Below, one piece after another: positions 11,212 through 19,419 of a stretch of DNA of 28,173 nucleotides. The position numbers and the translations under genes are program-made. Source of the DNA: a virus; the IMG/VR virus record IMGVR_UViG_3300014827_000017, positions 1-28,173 of that record. The stretch is one strand, 5' to 3'. The notes under the pieces are model-generated. The model had not been told where the DNA came from, ran no database searches, and saw only the letters and a program-made list of their open reading frames with translations. Position 1 is the first letter of the stretch. Each line of letters starts with the position of its first letter.

Positions 11212-13347
11212 TCAGTTGAAAAACAGAGCCCCGCGACGCAACCGTGCATGGACGGGTGTGCTTGGGGGCGCCTGAGTTGTCGCGCTGGCGTTTGCCGTGT
11301 AGCTGGAGTTTCCGAAGCTATTCACGGCGCGCACACGGTAATAGTACGTCGTCGAAGCCGACAGACTGGTGTCAGTGTAGGCCGTCGCGTTACTGGCTGT
11401 CGTGAAGATCAACGTCCAGCCCGTCGATCCGTCTAAGCTGCGCTCAATCTCGAACCCGGTTTCATCGGAGGACGTGTCAACCCACGTTAAATCAATAGAC
11501 GATGTGGTGAAAGACGGAGCCGCGAGCGTGTTCGGTGCGGTCGGGGCAGAGCCGGTGCCCGGTGAATAGGCATAGGCCCCAATGTCCCAGCTTGTGCGCG
11601 TTGCTCCAGTGATGTCGGTCGTGAAGTAAGCGGATAGGTCTTGCCCGGCACCAATAAGTGGTGATCCAGCGGTCGGTCGGGCATCCCACGTTGAGGGGTT
11701 CCCCGAGGTACTGACTAATGCTGGATCAGCCCACAGGCTATTCAGGTCCACGCCGCGTTTAGTTTGCCAAGCCGCGAGGGTATTATATGTGGTGTCGTAA
11801 ATTGCCCGAGCTGCATTACCTCCGTAGAACAAGTTATTGTCTGACGTGAAGTCGGTTATCTGATCGGCTTGAATAGTAACAACCACGTCAGCGAAGTTTC
11901 TAAAAAACGCATTGTTCCTAATATCAACCAATTGGTGCTGATTAACATTAGACTCTACCCCTAAACCACGGTTTGATCCTACGAAAGTATTATTCCATAT
12001 TCGGACAACAGAAGCCATCCCGGGCGAGGCAAAACCCACGTCAATATACTCCGAATTGTGGTCGTCCAGAAAAAGACAGTTGTATATGTCCACGCTTGGA
12101 CCTTGGCTGACATAAATTGATGCCGTTCCTCCATTGCTGGTCTGGTCGGAATAAAATTTCGAGTTACGAATGACGATATTATCCCACGTCGAGACGAGTC
12201 CCGTCGTCCTTAGAAAAATCCCGTCTTGGTGAGGCTTTTCCCCAAACCCCTGCCAATTAGGGCTATCAAACTCTTTGTAATCATGGAACGTGCAACCGTC
12301 AATTAATATGTTCCTAAACGTAGCTCCCGTAGTGTGGACCGCGATGTCGATTAACCAATGTACATAGTTGTGAAACGTGCATCCTAAAACCGATATGTCG
12401 GATATTGTTGCAGACGACTTAATTCCTACTGGATTAGCCATGCGTGTAAAATCACAGCCAGAAATGGTAATCCCAGTGTTGTTTTCCAGGGCAACCCCAC
12501 TACCTGTAACGCTATTCCCGCCATCCATAGGAATTATGGGCTGCCACTGCCCAATTTCAGAAAATGTACAGTTGCTAATCGTGACGTTTGACCCACCTGA
12601 CGCTAAATAGACTCCACCTCCACCCGGTGGAGTTATAACCGGTCTCCAGCCATAAACTGTACCTGTACCGGCAGCCGTAAGGTCGAACTGAGAGCCCCCG
12701 CTTAGGGTTGAAATAGTAAACTCTGTCGGAGAAATAACCGACTGGACATAGTACGGTTTTGCGCTTGTTCCAGAGCCGACTTCACGAGTCAAAGGGGTTG
12801 GAAAAGTCCCACCGCCGACGGTGAATTTCACGGTGTTTCCGACAGACAGCCCGTGCGCCGTTGCGGTCGCAAAGCTGTTGGCCGTTATGTCGATTGTGCA
12901 CGCTTGTCCCGATGCCCAAATTGGGTCTGTTTCGGCATACCCACCGATATTGTAGTATGCAAAACCAGTGATAACAACATTGCTCTTTGCCGCGCCTCCG
13001 TCGGTGAACGCATTTGCGACAACGTTGTTTGACGTTATTACTGCCCTTGTACCCGCCCCCCACGTACTTCCGTCATAGGTAATAGGACTTGCGGCGCTTC
13101 CGCTGGAAAGTGTGAGCCCGGCCGAACCTACAACATAAGAAACGTCGTTCTTAAATTGTACTGTATCACCAGCTAAAAATGTCGTAGATGAAGCGAGACC
13201 TGTGGCTAGCGGGTCGCCATGACAGTGTTTCCAGGGCGTGGAGGTCGTAGTTCCGTTTGCGGAATCAGAACCGGTCGCGTAATCGACGTAGTATGTAGAT
13301 GCCGAAACGGTCGCGAACGACAATAGGAATATAATTATGGCGCGCAT
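11212..13347 (-). CDS. Right-handed beta-helix tail appendage with signal peptide and fibronectin type III domain
   Basis: I chose the ATG at 13347, which leaves a 1-nt gap after the upstream stop and gives 711 residues. The start is a signal peptide (MRAIIIFLLSFATVSAS), followed by TYYVDYATGSDSANGTTTST, the 'YYV...GsDs.nGts..PW' start of many right-handed beta-helix, polysaccharide-lyase-like proteins. The next roughly 550 residues have repeated beta rungs (VTISNCTFSEIG, ITISGCDFTRM, ISVLGCTFHNY, ILIDGCTFHDY, IVIRNSKFY, VDIYNCLF, VRIWNNTFVG, VDIRNNAFF). A fibronectin type III domain follows (about residues 600-695). It probably binds or degrades host surface polysaccharide. The middle of the gene is clearly more AT-rich than its neighbours, which suggests recent transfer. 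A Sec signal on a tail protein is odd. Confidence 0.75.
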   Translation of the reverse strand: MRAIIIFLLSFATVSASTYYVDYATGSDSANGTTTSTPWKHCHGDPLATGLASSTTFLAGDTVQFKNDVSYVVGSAGLTLSSGSAASPITYDGSTWGAGTRAVITSNNVVANAFTDGGAAKSNVVITGFAYYNIGGYAETDPIWASGQACTIDITANSFATATAHGLSVGNTVKFTVGGGTFPTPLTREVGSGTSAKPYYVQSVISPTEFTISTLSGGSQFDLTAAGTGTVYGWRPVITPPGGGGVYLASGGSNVTISNCTFSEIGQWQPIIPMDGGNSVTGSGVALENNTGITISGCDFTRMANPVGIKSSATISDISVLGCTFHNYVHWLIDIAVHTTGATFRNILIDGCTFHDYKEFDSPNWQGFGEKPHQDGIFLRTTGLVSTWDNIVIRNSKFYSDQTSNGGTASIYVSQGPSVDIYNCLFLDDHNSEYIDVGFASPGMASVVRIWNNTFVGSNRGLGVESNVNQHQLVDIRNNAFFRNFADVVVTIQADQITDFTSDNNLFYGGNAARAIYDTTYNTLAAWQTKRGVDLNSLWADPALVSTSGNPSTWDARPTAGSPLIGAGQDLSAYFTTDITGATRTSWDIGAYAYSPGTGSAPTAPNTLAAPSFTTSSIDLTWVDTSSDETGFEIERSLDGSTGWTLIFTTASNATAYTDTSLSASTTYYYRVRAVNSFGNSSYTANASATTQAPPSTPVHARLRRGALFFN

Positions 13348-13348
13348 T

Positions 13349-15433
13349 TTAATAGAGCAGGTAGTACGCATTAACGTTATTCCGAAGCGTTGCTTCATCA
13401 GCGCCTAGGGTCGTAAGCGAAGCGTTGAACCAAATGTCCTCGCTTACGTCTGCCAGCGGACTAAGCGTCGCACTCCCCAATCGTAATTCTGACGGGGCGT
13501 TATCTCCCGCTGTTCCAACAGTGGGGCTACCTGCGTTCACCTGAAGACTGTCATTTATTCCGGTCTCAAAATATGCGGTAACAACATATTGCGATCCTAT
13601 GGAGTATGCCGTCGTGTTAGTGAGGTTTGCCCCAGACGAGATTAAGAAGGTGTTTCCAGTGTTTTGCTTGAGACCTGTCCGAATTGCACCACCTCCGCTC
13701 ACAATCGAATCCAATGCGGTCGTTGAGTTGTTGGTCACGACCGCAAAGACAGTAATAGGAAGCGTTGGAGAGAGGGCCGCTGTAACAATCGTATCGTCTG
13801 TTCCGTCCAAACTGACTTTCGCGTGACCGTGCGCGTCCACAATCACCGTGCCCGCTGAGACGATCTTAGGCTGTGCAGTTGTGGTTGCTTGCGTTTGGTT
13901 TCTTCCATTTGTGGTTTGATCATACCGCGTCACGACAAAGCCGTCCGTTCCAGCGCAGAAAGCAGCAAGTGCAGTCGTGTCTAAGTCTTCACCTGAAAAT
14001 CCGATGTCCTGTTCGGTGTTATCGCTCGCGCGCCGAACACGAATAGCTGAACCAGCATAGGCCGCGCGCAACTTGCGAAGACTATATGCCGCGTAAGCCG
14101 AGGTAGAGATTGCATCTAGCGCGTAAGTGGACGCGGATATTGTGTAAGCAGCCGATGCAACCGCGCTGTCTTCGTAATACGGCGGGCCATCAATATACCC
14201 CGTCGCCTGCACGGTCTGAGTCGTGCTGACGGTGATCGCTGAGGTGTAGTCAGACCCAGCCGAACGCGACGGAGTCGTCACACCATCGACCGAATATTTC
14301 TGTCCCGTCGCCGTGCCGTAGTCGATAGTCACAGTCTGCGCCGACGAGTAGGTGCCTGCGGGAGGGGAGAACGTGGGCGTCGGTACCGTGCCAGCTCCAA
14401 CAATCGTCGGGGTCACGCCGCCGCCGAGTCCAGTGACAGTCGGCGTCCCGTTCGTGCCATCCGCAGCTAACCAATTCGTCGGCAGATTGCCGAGGTCCGC
14501 CGTGACCCACCATCCGCCCGTTCCTACCGGGACTGATCCTGCGACTACGCCGGCAATCTGAGTGTCAACATAAGCGGTGCTCGCTTTGGTATCTAATGCC
14601 GACTGAGTTGCGGTCGAAACAGGAAGTGATCCAGCCGTGACCTTCTTCTTCGCATTCAATGCCGCCGCATCTTCGATCACCAGTAGATCGCTCGTCGTTG
14701 GTGTCGTCTTGCTGGCAATACCGCTGATTTCGCCAGAGGCGTTGACGTGTATCGCATTGGTGTCAGTGCCGCCACCGCCACCCGCGCCTAGCTGCTGTAA
14801 TGCCGCTTCGACGTTGTCGGTCGTGAAATAGCTGCCTGCATCGACGATGGGTAAGTCTGCTCCGGTTACAACCGTGTCGTCCAAGAACAGCGTTGAGCCG
14901 GCGTCTGGCGTCCAAACGCGAAACGTGTGATTCCCGACCGGGACGGCGATCGTCGTTGCGCCAAGGGCCGTCGTGCTGCCGTTGCGATAGACCGTGCCGC
15001 CTGCGGCAGAGATCGTGAGCGTGACCGGGACTGTTGCGCTAACCTGGACGACGCCGCCTCGGCCTGCGGTGTAGGCGCTATTCGCGATCGTCAGTGTCTT
15101 AGGGCTGCTGCTCCATGTCACAGGGTTGATCGGCCATGGAGCTGATCCAAGCGTGAGCGTGTCGCTGACAAGCAAGCTAACGGTGAGCGCGGGCGCCGCG
15201 CCGACGTCTGACAGCGTTACCGACACGTCTCCGCTGAGTGCGTGGCCGTTGACTGTGCGCGAGGTTGGCACACTGGCAGCCGCCGCCGCATTCGCCTTCG
15301 TGGTTGCGTCGGAAGCCGCGGTCGAGATCGCGTCGGCCTTCGCCGTGTCCACATAAGCAGTTGTCGCCGTTTTCTGAACCGTCTGACCAAAGAGCGGTAG
15401 CGCCAGCGTGAGAAAAACAAGGATACGTTTCAT
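13349..15433 (-). CDS. Tail fibre protein with signal peptide, chitobiase-type and arabinofuranosidase-like domains
   Basis: The ATG at 15433 gives MKRILVFLTLALPLFGQTVQ, a signal peptide-like start; an ATG at 15448 adds five residues. Next come an Ala-rich helical part, the tail-fibre phrase SRTVNGHALSGDVSVTLSDV (GAA follows), and a second TAYVDTQIAG repeat. A chitobiase C-terminal-type repeat follows (TFSPPAGTYSSAQTVTIDYG, PSRSAGSDYTSAITV), then a C-terminal region with AAYSLRKLRAAYAGSAIRVR, GFVVTRYDQTTNGRNQTQAT and KVSLDGTDD. I recognise this last part as the arabinofuranosidase B/concanavalin-like domain common in phage fibres and baseplates. It is followed 1 nt later by the beta-helix gene. 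Likely role: receptor or polysaccharide binding. Confidence 0.72.
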   Translation of the reverse strand: MKRILVFLTLALPLFGQTVQKTATTAYVDTAKADAISTAASDATTKANAAAAASVPTSRTVNGHALSGDVSVTLSDVGAAPALTVSLLVSDTLTLGSAPWPINPVTWSSSPKTLTIANSAYTAGRGGVVQVSATVPVTLTISAAGGTVYRNGSTTALGATTIAVPVGNHTFRVWTPDAGSTLFLDDTVVTGADLPIVDAGSYFTTDNVEAALQQLGAGGGGGTDTNAIHVNASGEISGIASKTTPTTSDLLVIEDAAALNAKKKVTAGSLPVSTATQSALDTKASTAYVDTQIAGVVAGSVPVGTGGWWVTADLGNLPTNWLAADGTNGTPTVTGLGGGVTPTIVGAGTVPTPTFSPPAGTYSSAQTVTIDYGTATGQKYSVDGVTTPSRSAGSDYTSAITVSTTQTVQATGYIDGPPYYEDSAVASAAYTISASTYALDAISTSAYAAYSLRKLRAAYAGSAIRVRRASDNTEQDIGFSGEDLDTTALAAFCAGTDGFVVTRYDQTTNGRNQTQATTTAQPKIVSAGTVIVDAHGHAKVSLDGTDDTIVTAALSPTLPITVFAVVTNNSTTALDSIVSGGGAIRTGLKQNTGNTFLISSGANLTNTTAYSIGSQYVVTAYFETGINDSLQVNAGSPTVGTAGDNAPSELRLGSATLSPLADVSEDIWFNASLTTLGADEATLRNNVNAYYLLY

Positions 15434-15437
15434 AGGG

Positions 15438-16295
15438 TTACATTCCAAAATTTACGGGGTAGGTTGAGCGGAGCGGATTCCACTTGGTCCCGTCGTGATA
15501 TAGCTCGAACAGCGCGTCATCGCCCGACGCGTCGGTTTCGATCGAGTAAAGCGTGTCGCCGGTCGTGTTCTTAATCGTGATGATTACTCCAGCCGTCGCA
15601 GGGAGGCGGAACATCAATTCGAGTTTGTTTGCCGCCGCGCGCGTCGCCGATGTTTCATCATCGACCGTCAACAGAGCAGCCCCAGCCGCGAGTGAGACGG
15701 TGACGATTTCAAGATGCCGGTGGGCATTCGCATCTGCGATTACGGTCGCGTCTCCAGCCGCCCACGTCTGCACGTGGAATCCGTCGGGAACACTTCCAGC
15801 TGTAACTACGCCGACCGGAGTGCCATCGCTCGCCATGTTCACTTCGCAGAGCAGCTTGAACGGCTGCTGCGCGAACGTGTAGCGGGTCACGACGCCGGTT
15901 CCATCGGACGATGAAATTTCGACCTCGAAAAAAACAGTGATGTAGCGGTCGGACGAAACAGGAATGGAGTCCACCAGCGCCAGTATTTCGGTTGTGTTCA
16001 GGTTCAGCCGCGTCGTCGCAACGTCGGCCACGAGCGTGTACGCACCGGATACCGCCAGCAGAGCGCCATCGCTGGTGTACCGTCGCAAACCAACCCGCAT
16101 CTCCGTTCCCGCCGGCAGAACGCTCCCCGTCACCTTTGTCGGGGTCGATCCCGTGGCCCCGGCGGTGAACACGATTTCGAGATCCATGATGTCCCCCGCA
16201 TACAACTGCGCCATGAGGTTTGCTGGCACGGCGCCGTCGCCGAACGAGCGCGTGAGCACAGCTGTTGGGATGTCGATGGTGAAACGTGGGAGCAT
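15438..16295 (-). CDS. Tail appendage/baseplate upper protein-like
   Basis: The 285-residue protein starts MLPRFTIDIPTAVLTRSFGD. It is beta-rich, with GTEMRVGLRRYTSDGALLAV and RYITVFFEVEISSSDG, and a C-terminal part with ANAHRHLEIVTVSLAAGAAL and LFELYHDGTKWNPLRSTYPV. The first half resembles the baseplate upper-protein or fibre-anchor type that precedes phage fibre genes; the last segment looks like a sheet used for docking or oligomerisation. Unlike the next two genes it has no signal peptide. Its stop is 4 nt before the fibre ATG, so all three appendage genes likely form an operon. Confidence 0.6.
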   Translation of the reverse strand: MLPRFTIDIPTAVLTRSFGDGAVPANLMAQLYAGDIMDLEIVFTAGATGSTPTKVTGSVLPAGTEMRVGLRRYTSDGALLAVSGAYTLVADVATTRLNLNTTEILALVDSIPVSSDRYITVFFEVEISSSDGTGVVTRYTFAQQPFKLLCEVNMASDGTPVGVVTAGSVPDGFHVQTWAAGDATVIADANAHRHLEIVTVSLAAGAALLTVDDETSATRAAANKLELMFRLPATAGVIITIKNTTGDTLYSIETDASGDDALFELYHDGTKWNPLRSTYPVNFGM

Positions 16296-16394
16296 AGCGC
16301 GTCGGGATCAGTCCCTACTGCGCAAGCCAATGAATCCACGAAGCCTGTCGAGAAATACGCTGTTTATTCTTCCGTGATACCTAACTGAGAGCGT

Positions 16395-16745
16395 TCATGT
16401 GCGTGCCTTTGCTTTCTCAATCTTGCGTCCAATGCGGCGCTTCCGTTGGGCTTCCTCACCATCGCAGCAACTCCCGCAGAAGTGATACGGCGCGTGGCCG
16501 AAGTCTAGACACTCGCCCGCGCTCCATTCGTTATACCAGTCACCGCAAACCTCACACCGCTCAACGTGGTCAGTGACTTGCCAGTCTTGATTGCCGAGAA
16601 ACCAGATCACCGTTGCGGCTTGCTCTGGCGTGAGCTTTGGCATGTGGGCTGGCACGATCACGTGCCCTTCCTGCACTTCACCCTGCAAGAAGCTAAACAG
16701 CTCCTCTGTGTTCTTTCTGTCGAGTTCGTTTTGGTCGGCTCTCAT
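16395..16745 (-). CDS. Small zinc-ribbon-like phage protein
   Basis: The ATG at 16745 (MRADQNELDRKNTEELFSFL) overlaps the upstream stop as ATGA, giving 116 residues. The central part holds CEVCGDWYNEWSAGECLDFG followed by HAPYHFCGSCC, two CxxC/CC pairs with His that could bind zinc. The C-terminus is basic (RKRRIGRKIEKAKART). A DNA- or protein-binding role is plausible; the family is unknown to me. A 99-nt gap follows before the tail appendage gene. Confidence 0.65.
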   Translation of the reverse strand: MRADQNELDRKNTEELFSFLQGEVQEGHVIVPAHMPKLTPEQAATVIWFLGNQDWQVTDHVERCEVCGDWYNEWSAGECLDFGHAPYHFCGSCCDGEEAQRKRRIGRKIEKAKART

Positions 16746-17083
16746 CGCCCCACCTCGTCGAGTAGTTGCGACGCTGCTGCCCGGCATCGGTCGAGCTCGC
16801 GCATGTGCACGAGCGTTGGCTTCGCGTCGTCCTCGACGATTCGAGCGGCAGCACTGGCGAGATTGCGCAGTGCCTCAGCCAGCTTAGACGCTAGTACACT
16901 GGCGGCATCATACGCGGCGGTCTGCTTCTGCCACTGATCTCTCCAGTACGCGACCGCTGGCACCGCGTCGTTTGCACTGCGCGCTTCGGTGATGATCGCT
17001 TCGAGTTCAGGCACCAACGCAATTGCCTCGGGCATGTTCACGTCGTCGGCGATCGCGCAGATATGCTCGGCGAGATTTTTCAT
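16742..17083 (-). CDS. Helical small phage protein
   Basis: The 113-residue product (MKNLAEHICAIADDVNMPEA...) is almost all helical, Ala/Glu/Arg-rich (YDAASVLASKLAEALRNLAS), and could form a coiled coil. Its function is unknown. It is coupled to the zinc-ribbon gene by ATGA and preceded by a clear GAAC/GAAAC leader. Confidence 0.6.
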   Translation of the reverse strand: MKNLAEHICAIADDVNMPEAIALVPELEAIITEARSANDAVPAVAYWRDQWQKQTAAYDAASVLASKLAEALRNLASAAARIVEDDAKPTLVHMRELDRCRAAASQLLDEVGR

Positions 17084-17084
17084 T

Positions 17085-17113
17085 TTCGTTTCGGGTTCGG
17101 GTTTCGTTTCGGG
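17085..17113 (-). promoter_or_regulatory. GAAC-repeat leader of the gene starting at 17083
   Basis: The minus strand carries CCCGAAACGAAACCCGAACC, then CGAAACGA up to the ATG. It begins within 6 nt of the previous stop codon, so it fills the whole gap. Confidence 0.65.
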
Positions 17114-17117
17114 AAAT

Positions 17118-17396
17118 TTAGCCGACGGGTAAAGACCGCGCCGGCGGTTGGACTGTGATGGGTTTTATCTCATCGGAAGTGACTTGGAAATAGAGCTGCC
17201 CGCGCTGGCTGATCATACCGATCCGCACGAGCGCACCCATCAGGTTCTCGAACTGCGGGAGCGTGCATCCTTGCGACAAGAGCGCCGCGTAGAGCACACC
17301 GGCCGGAGCGCCGAAGGGACCGGCGGCTTTCACGCCTTCGATCACGGCATCACAGACCGCCTTCAGAGCGGCGTTTTGTTGGGGAGTAGGGTTCAT
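17118..17396 (-). CDS. Small winged-helix-like phage protein
   Basis: The 92-residue product (MNPTPQQNAALKAVCDAVIE...) has a pattern of three helices (AAGPFGAPAGVLYAALLSQG, LPQFENLMGALVRIG) and then a short hairpin with ISQRGQLYFQV. This helix-helix-helix-hairpin order, with a 'GlI.r.g..y' end, is typical of winged helix domains, so DNA binding is plausible. That is a fold-level inference only. An independent GAAC leader precedes it. Confidence 0.6.
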   Translation of the reverse strand: MNPTPQQNAALKAVCDAVIEGVKAAGPFGAPAGVLYAALLSQGCTLPQFENLMGALVRIGMISQRGQLYFQVTSDEIKPITVQPPARSLPVG

Positions 17397-17400
17397 GTCT

Positions 17401-17420
17401 TTTCGGGTTCGGTTCGGGTT
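17401..17420 (-). promoter_or_regulatory. GAAC-repeat leader of the gene starting at 17396
   Basis: The minus strand reads AACCCGAACCGAACCCGAAA, then AGAC and the ATG. One of the clearest copies. Confidence 0.65.
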
Positions 17421-17433
17421 GCTGACGGAGAAT

Positions 17434-17634
17434 TTACCGCGGGCAGTAGCCGTGTTTTGACAGCGCCCGGCGCACTTCTTCGAGTGCGCCCATCATCTGA
17501 TACGCCTCTTCTTTGTCGCAGGCGTTGTCGGTGTGTCTGAGTACCGTGTCGTAACCTACGCGCTTCAGGAATTGGGCGAGCGCATGGCGTTCGTCTTCGG
17601 TAAGGTCCGCGGTAAGGATAAGTGGATTTTCCAT
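17434..17634 (-). CDS. Small phage protein, 66 residues
   Basis: The product (MENPLILTADLTEDERHALA...) has a helix (DERHALAQFLKRVGYDTV) and another (EEAYQMMGALEEVRRALSKH). I do not know the family. The start at 17634 is preceded by a short GAAC leader ending ACACTACC, the same end as before the portal gene. Confidence 0.6.
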   Translation of the reverse strand: MENPLILTADLTEDERHALAQFLKRVGYDTVLRHTDNACDKEEAYQMMGALEEVRRALSKHGYCPR

Positions 17635-17650
17635 GGTAGTGTTCGGTTGG
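17635..17650 (-). promoter_or_regulatory. Short GAAC leader of the gene starting at 17634
   Basis: The minus strand reads CCAACCGAACACTACC directly before the ATG. The last ten bases match the leader of the portal gene. Confidence 0.55.
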
Positions 17651-18184
17651 TCAGCTCTGCTTCTCTAACTTGAAATATCCACTCGGCGCCGCCTGAACCG
17701 CCAGCGAGGTGAAGAGCTCCAGCCCTTTCTTGCGTGAGTCACCGTGCAGACACCAATCGCGGATCTCCGGCATGATCTTCGGAACCGCGTACTGCAGCAG
17801 GTTGTTCTCTGCGATGATTTGAAGATGCTCGGCCATCAGCGCCGGACAGGCACCATCCGGACCGGTGAACCCATGCGCACGGTGTTCCTTGTCGCACTCA
17901 GCGAACCACGGCGTCGTTTGCGAATCCGGCGCGAGCCAGATGTATTTCATGTCGGTGATGACCTCGCCCAGCTTCTCGCCACGGGCGACGTTCTTCGGAT
18001 CGACCGTGAACGTGTAGAGCTCGAACAGCGGTTGAATGTAGGCGTCAACGCGCTCGCGTTCGAGTTGGGCGAAGGCTTTGGCCATCGCGTACGCCTTCAC
18101 GCAGGCCCAGAACGTCGGGTCTTTGGCGAAGGCTTTGAGCTTCGGGATAGTGAGCGGAGAGGACTTCGTTTCGGTGGTTGTCAT
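17651..18184 (-). CDS. Phage accessory protein of unknown function, 177 residues
   Basis: The protein starts MTTTETKSSPLTIPKLKAFA. It has helices (WACVKAYAMAKAFAQLERER) and a region with CDKEHRAHGFTGPDGACPAL that contains two Cys and two His, spaced as if for metal or DNA contact. I do not recognise a family. It has its own upstream regulatory region: a TTTACA element and a clean GAACCC leader. Confidence 0.6.
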   Translation of the reverse strand: MTTTETKSSPLTIPKLKAFAKDPTFWACVKAYAMAKAFAQLERERVDAYIQPLFELYTFTVDPKNVARGEKLGEVITDMKYIWLAPDSQTTPWFAECDKEHRAHGFTGPDGACPALMAEHLQIIAENNLLQYAVPKIMPEIRDWCLHGDSRKKGLELFTSLAVQAAPSGYFKLEKQS

Positions 18185-18199
18185 TTCGGGTTCGGGTTC
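18185..18199 (-). promoter_or_regulatory. GAACCC leader of the gene starting at 18184
   Basis: The minus strand reads GAACCCGAACCCGAA directly against the ATG: two perfect hexamer units and a half. Confidence 0.7.
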
Positions 18200-18216
18200 T
18201 AACTGGAACGATCTAA

Positions 18217-18246
18217 GAAGATCATAAAGGCCGGTTAGTGTAAAGA
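18217..18246 (-). promoter_or_regulatory. Putative promoter: TTTACA with TCTTCT 17 nt downstream
   Basis: The minus strand carries TATCTTTACACTAACC, and TCTTCT begins 17 nt after TTTACA. The same pair with the same spacing occurs at 19351-19380. TTTACA resembles a -35 box; TCTTCT is not a standard -10, so the polymerase or regulator involved is unknown. Confidence 0.4.
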
Positions 18247-18312
18247 TAAAAAAGAACTAAGTTTCGTCGTCCGCCACGCACTCGTCGTTAATTCGGGTTT
18301 AGGTTAAAACGC

Positions 18313-18774
18313 TCAGTAGCCTGCACGACGCAGTAGCGCCCATGCCGACTCGTCACCTGCTCCCCACGCTTTCTCTGCACTCCAGCCGTACTTCTGTCCA
18401 GTCGCCTGAACATGTGGCGACTCACGCAGCCGCTTTTCATCGGCCTCCTGCCTAGCGTCGTCGGCTTCGCGCTGCTTTGCTCGTTCGATCTGTCCAGCGA
18501 TATCTTCGGGCATTTCTCGGAGGCCCACCAACCACGCATTTTTTTCAACGAAGCAGTTGCCGGGAAGGCGTTCGCGAAGTTCCGAGATCAAATCGCGCAG
18601 TCGCGCCCATGCATCCGGCCTCGTCTTCCAGTATTCAGTAAACCTCGCATGAAAGCGGGCGGGCGCATCATGCGCTTCGGAAGCCGGGAGCACAATGCTT
18701 TGGGACGGCATTGCGTTGTTTATTTCGCCGAGCGGCGAGTATTGATAGGTCAGAGACGGCGTGAAAATTTCCAT
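18313..18774 (-). CDS. Phage accessory protein, helical C-terminus
   Basis: I chose the ATG at 18774 (MEIFTPSLTYQYSPLGEINN), since the longer frame overlaps the upstream gene; this gives 153 residues. A helix with ARLRDLISELRERLPGN is followed by a long charged coiled-coil-like helix (IERAKQREADDARQEADEKR) and a C-terminal part with AWGAGDESAWALLRRAGY. Function unknown. The 40-nt gap upstream is A/C-rich (CAACCTCAACC units), a weaker version of the GAAC leaders. Confidence 0.6.
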   Translation of the reverse strand: MEIFTPSLTYQYSPLGEINNAMPSQSIVLPASEAHDAPARFHARFTEYWKTRPDAWARLRDLISELRERLPGNCFVEKNAWLVGLREMPEDIAGQIERAKQREADDARQEADEKRLRESPHVQATGQKYGWSAEKAWGAGDESAWALLRRAGY

Positions 18775-18814
18775 GTTGGGTGGGCGGTTGAGGTTGAGAC
18801 CTGCGAGGACGTGG

Positions 18815-19312
18815 TTAAACCCGCGCCATCTGGAGCGCAAGAGCTTCGACGGCCCAGGTCTCGCGCTTCGCTTCGTACGCGCGGATGTAGCAGCCACGGT
18901 CAGCGAGGTCGTTGGCCGTAACCCACATTTCGCCTCTCTCGTGCTGGAGGTACTTGCCATTGCTCAGGATCAGCGCGTTTCCCTCGGCTACGATCGTGAC
19001 CGCGTTGCGGATCTCTTCGAAGTGCGGAGCGGCGTGGACCTCATCGACCTCGCGCGTGGTCTCCACACGGACGCTCTGACCCCAGTGGTAGTCGGTCTCG
19101 TCCGATTGCGCAGTGTGGAACGGCTTCGCGAACGCCTTCACCTTGGCCAAGTCAACCGAGGCATCGCGGACGGTGATCCGGAGCCCGGGATAGCCATCGG
19201 ACGAGACTGTGACCTGCCGGGCATTGTAGCCGAGATTGGCTTTGATCAGCTGGCGGAGAGCTTCTGGCGTTACGCGTTCGCTGCTGGAGCGGGTAAGTGT
19301 TTCGGTTGTCAT
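18815..19312 (-). CDS. Phage accessory protein, LPD29-like N-terminal half (tentative)
   Basis: The 165-residue product starts MTTETLTRSSSERVTPEALR. The first half has the order helix, strand (YNARQVTVSSDGYPGLRITV), then helix (LAKVKAFAKPFHTAQSDETD). This recalls the small LPD29-type domains found in phage and polyvalent proteins, but I am not certain. The second half reads IRNAVTIVAEGNALILSNGK, then helices. It has its own TTTACA element and GAACCC leader. Confidence 0.6.
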   Translation of the reverse strand: MTTETLTRSSSERVTPEALRQLIKANLGYNARQVTVSSDGYPGLRITVRDASVDLAKVKAFAKPFHTAQSDETDYHWGQSVRVETTREVDEVHAAPHFEEIRNAVTIVAEGNALILSNGKYLQHERGEMWVTANDLADRGCYIRAYEAKRETWAVEALALQMARV

Positions 19313-19332
19313 GTTCTATTCGGGTTCGGGTT
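19313..19332 (-). promoter_or_regulatory. GAACCC leader of the gene starting at 19312
   Basis: The minus strand reads AACCCGAACCCGAATAGAAC directly against the ATG. Confidence 0.65.
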
Positions 19333-19350
19333 AATCTGACTACCCAAATA

Positions 19351-19380
19351 GAAGAACAGAAATCCGTGTTAATGTAAAGA
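19351..19380 (-). promoter_or_regulatory. Putative promoter: TTTACA with TCTTCT 17 nt downstream
   Basis: The minus strand carries CTCTTTACATTAACA, then TCTTCT 17 nt after TTTACA, as at 18217-18246. A T-rich stretch (TTTGTTTTTC) lies just upstream, as at the other copy. Confidence 0.4.
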
Positions 19381-19419
19381 GGAAAAACAAATAAATCGAA
19401 AGTATTTTCGCCGGTCTTT

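Noticed and set aside
17085-17420. CRISPR-like or minisatellite array from the GAAC repeats
   Set aside because: Units are 6-10 bases without spacers and always end at a start codon, so they are leaders rather than an array.
18288-18548. Minus-strand 86-codon frame overlapping the gene at 18313-18774
   Set aside because: Shadow frame; the longer partner has sensible helices and clean boundaries.
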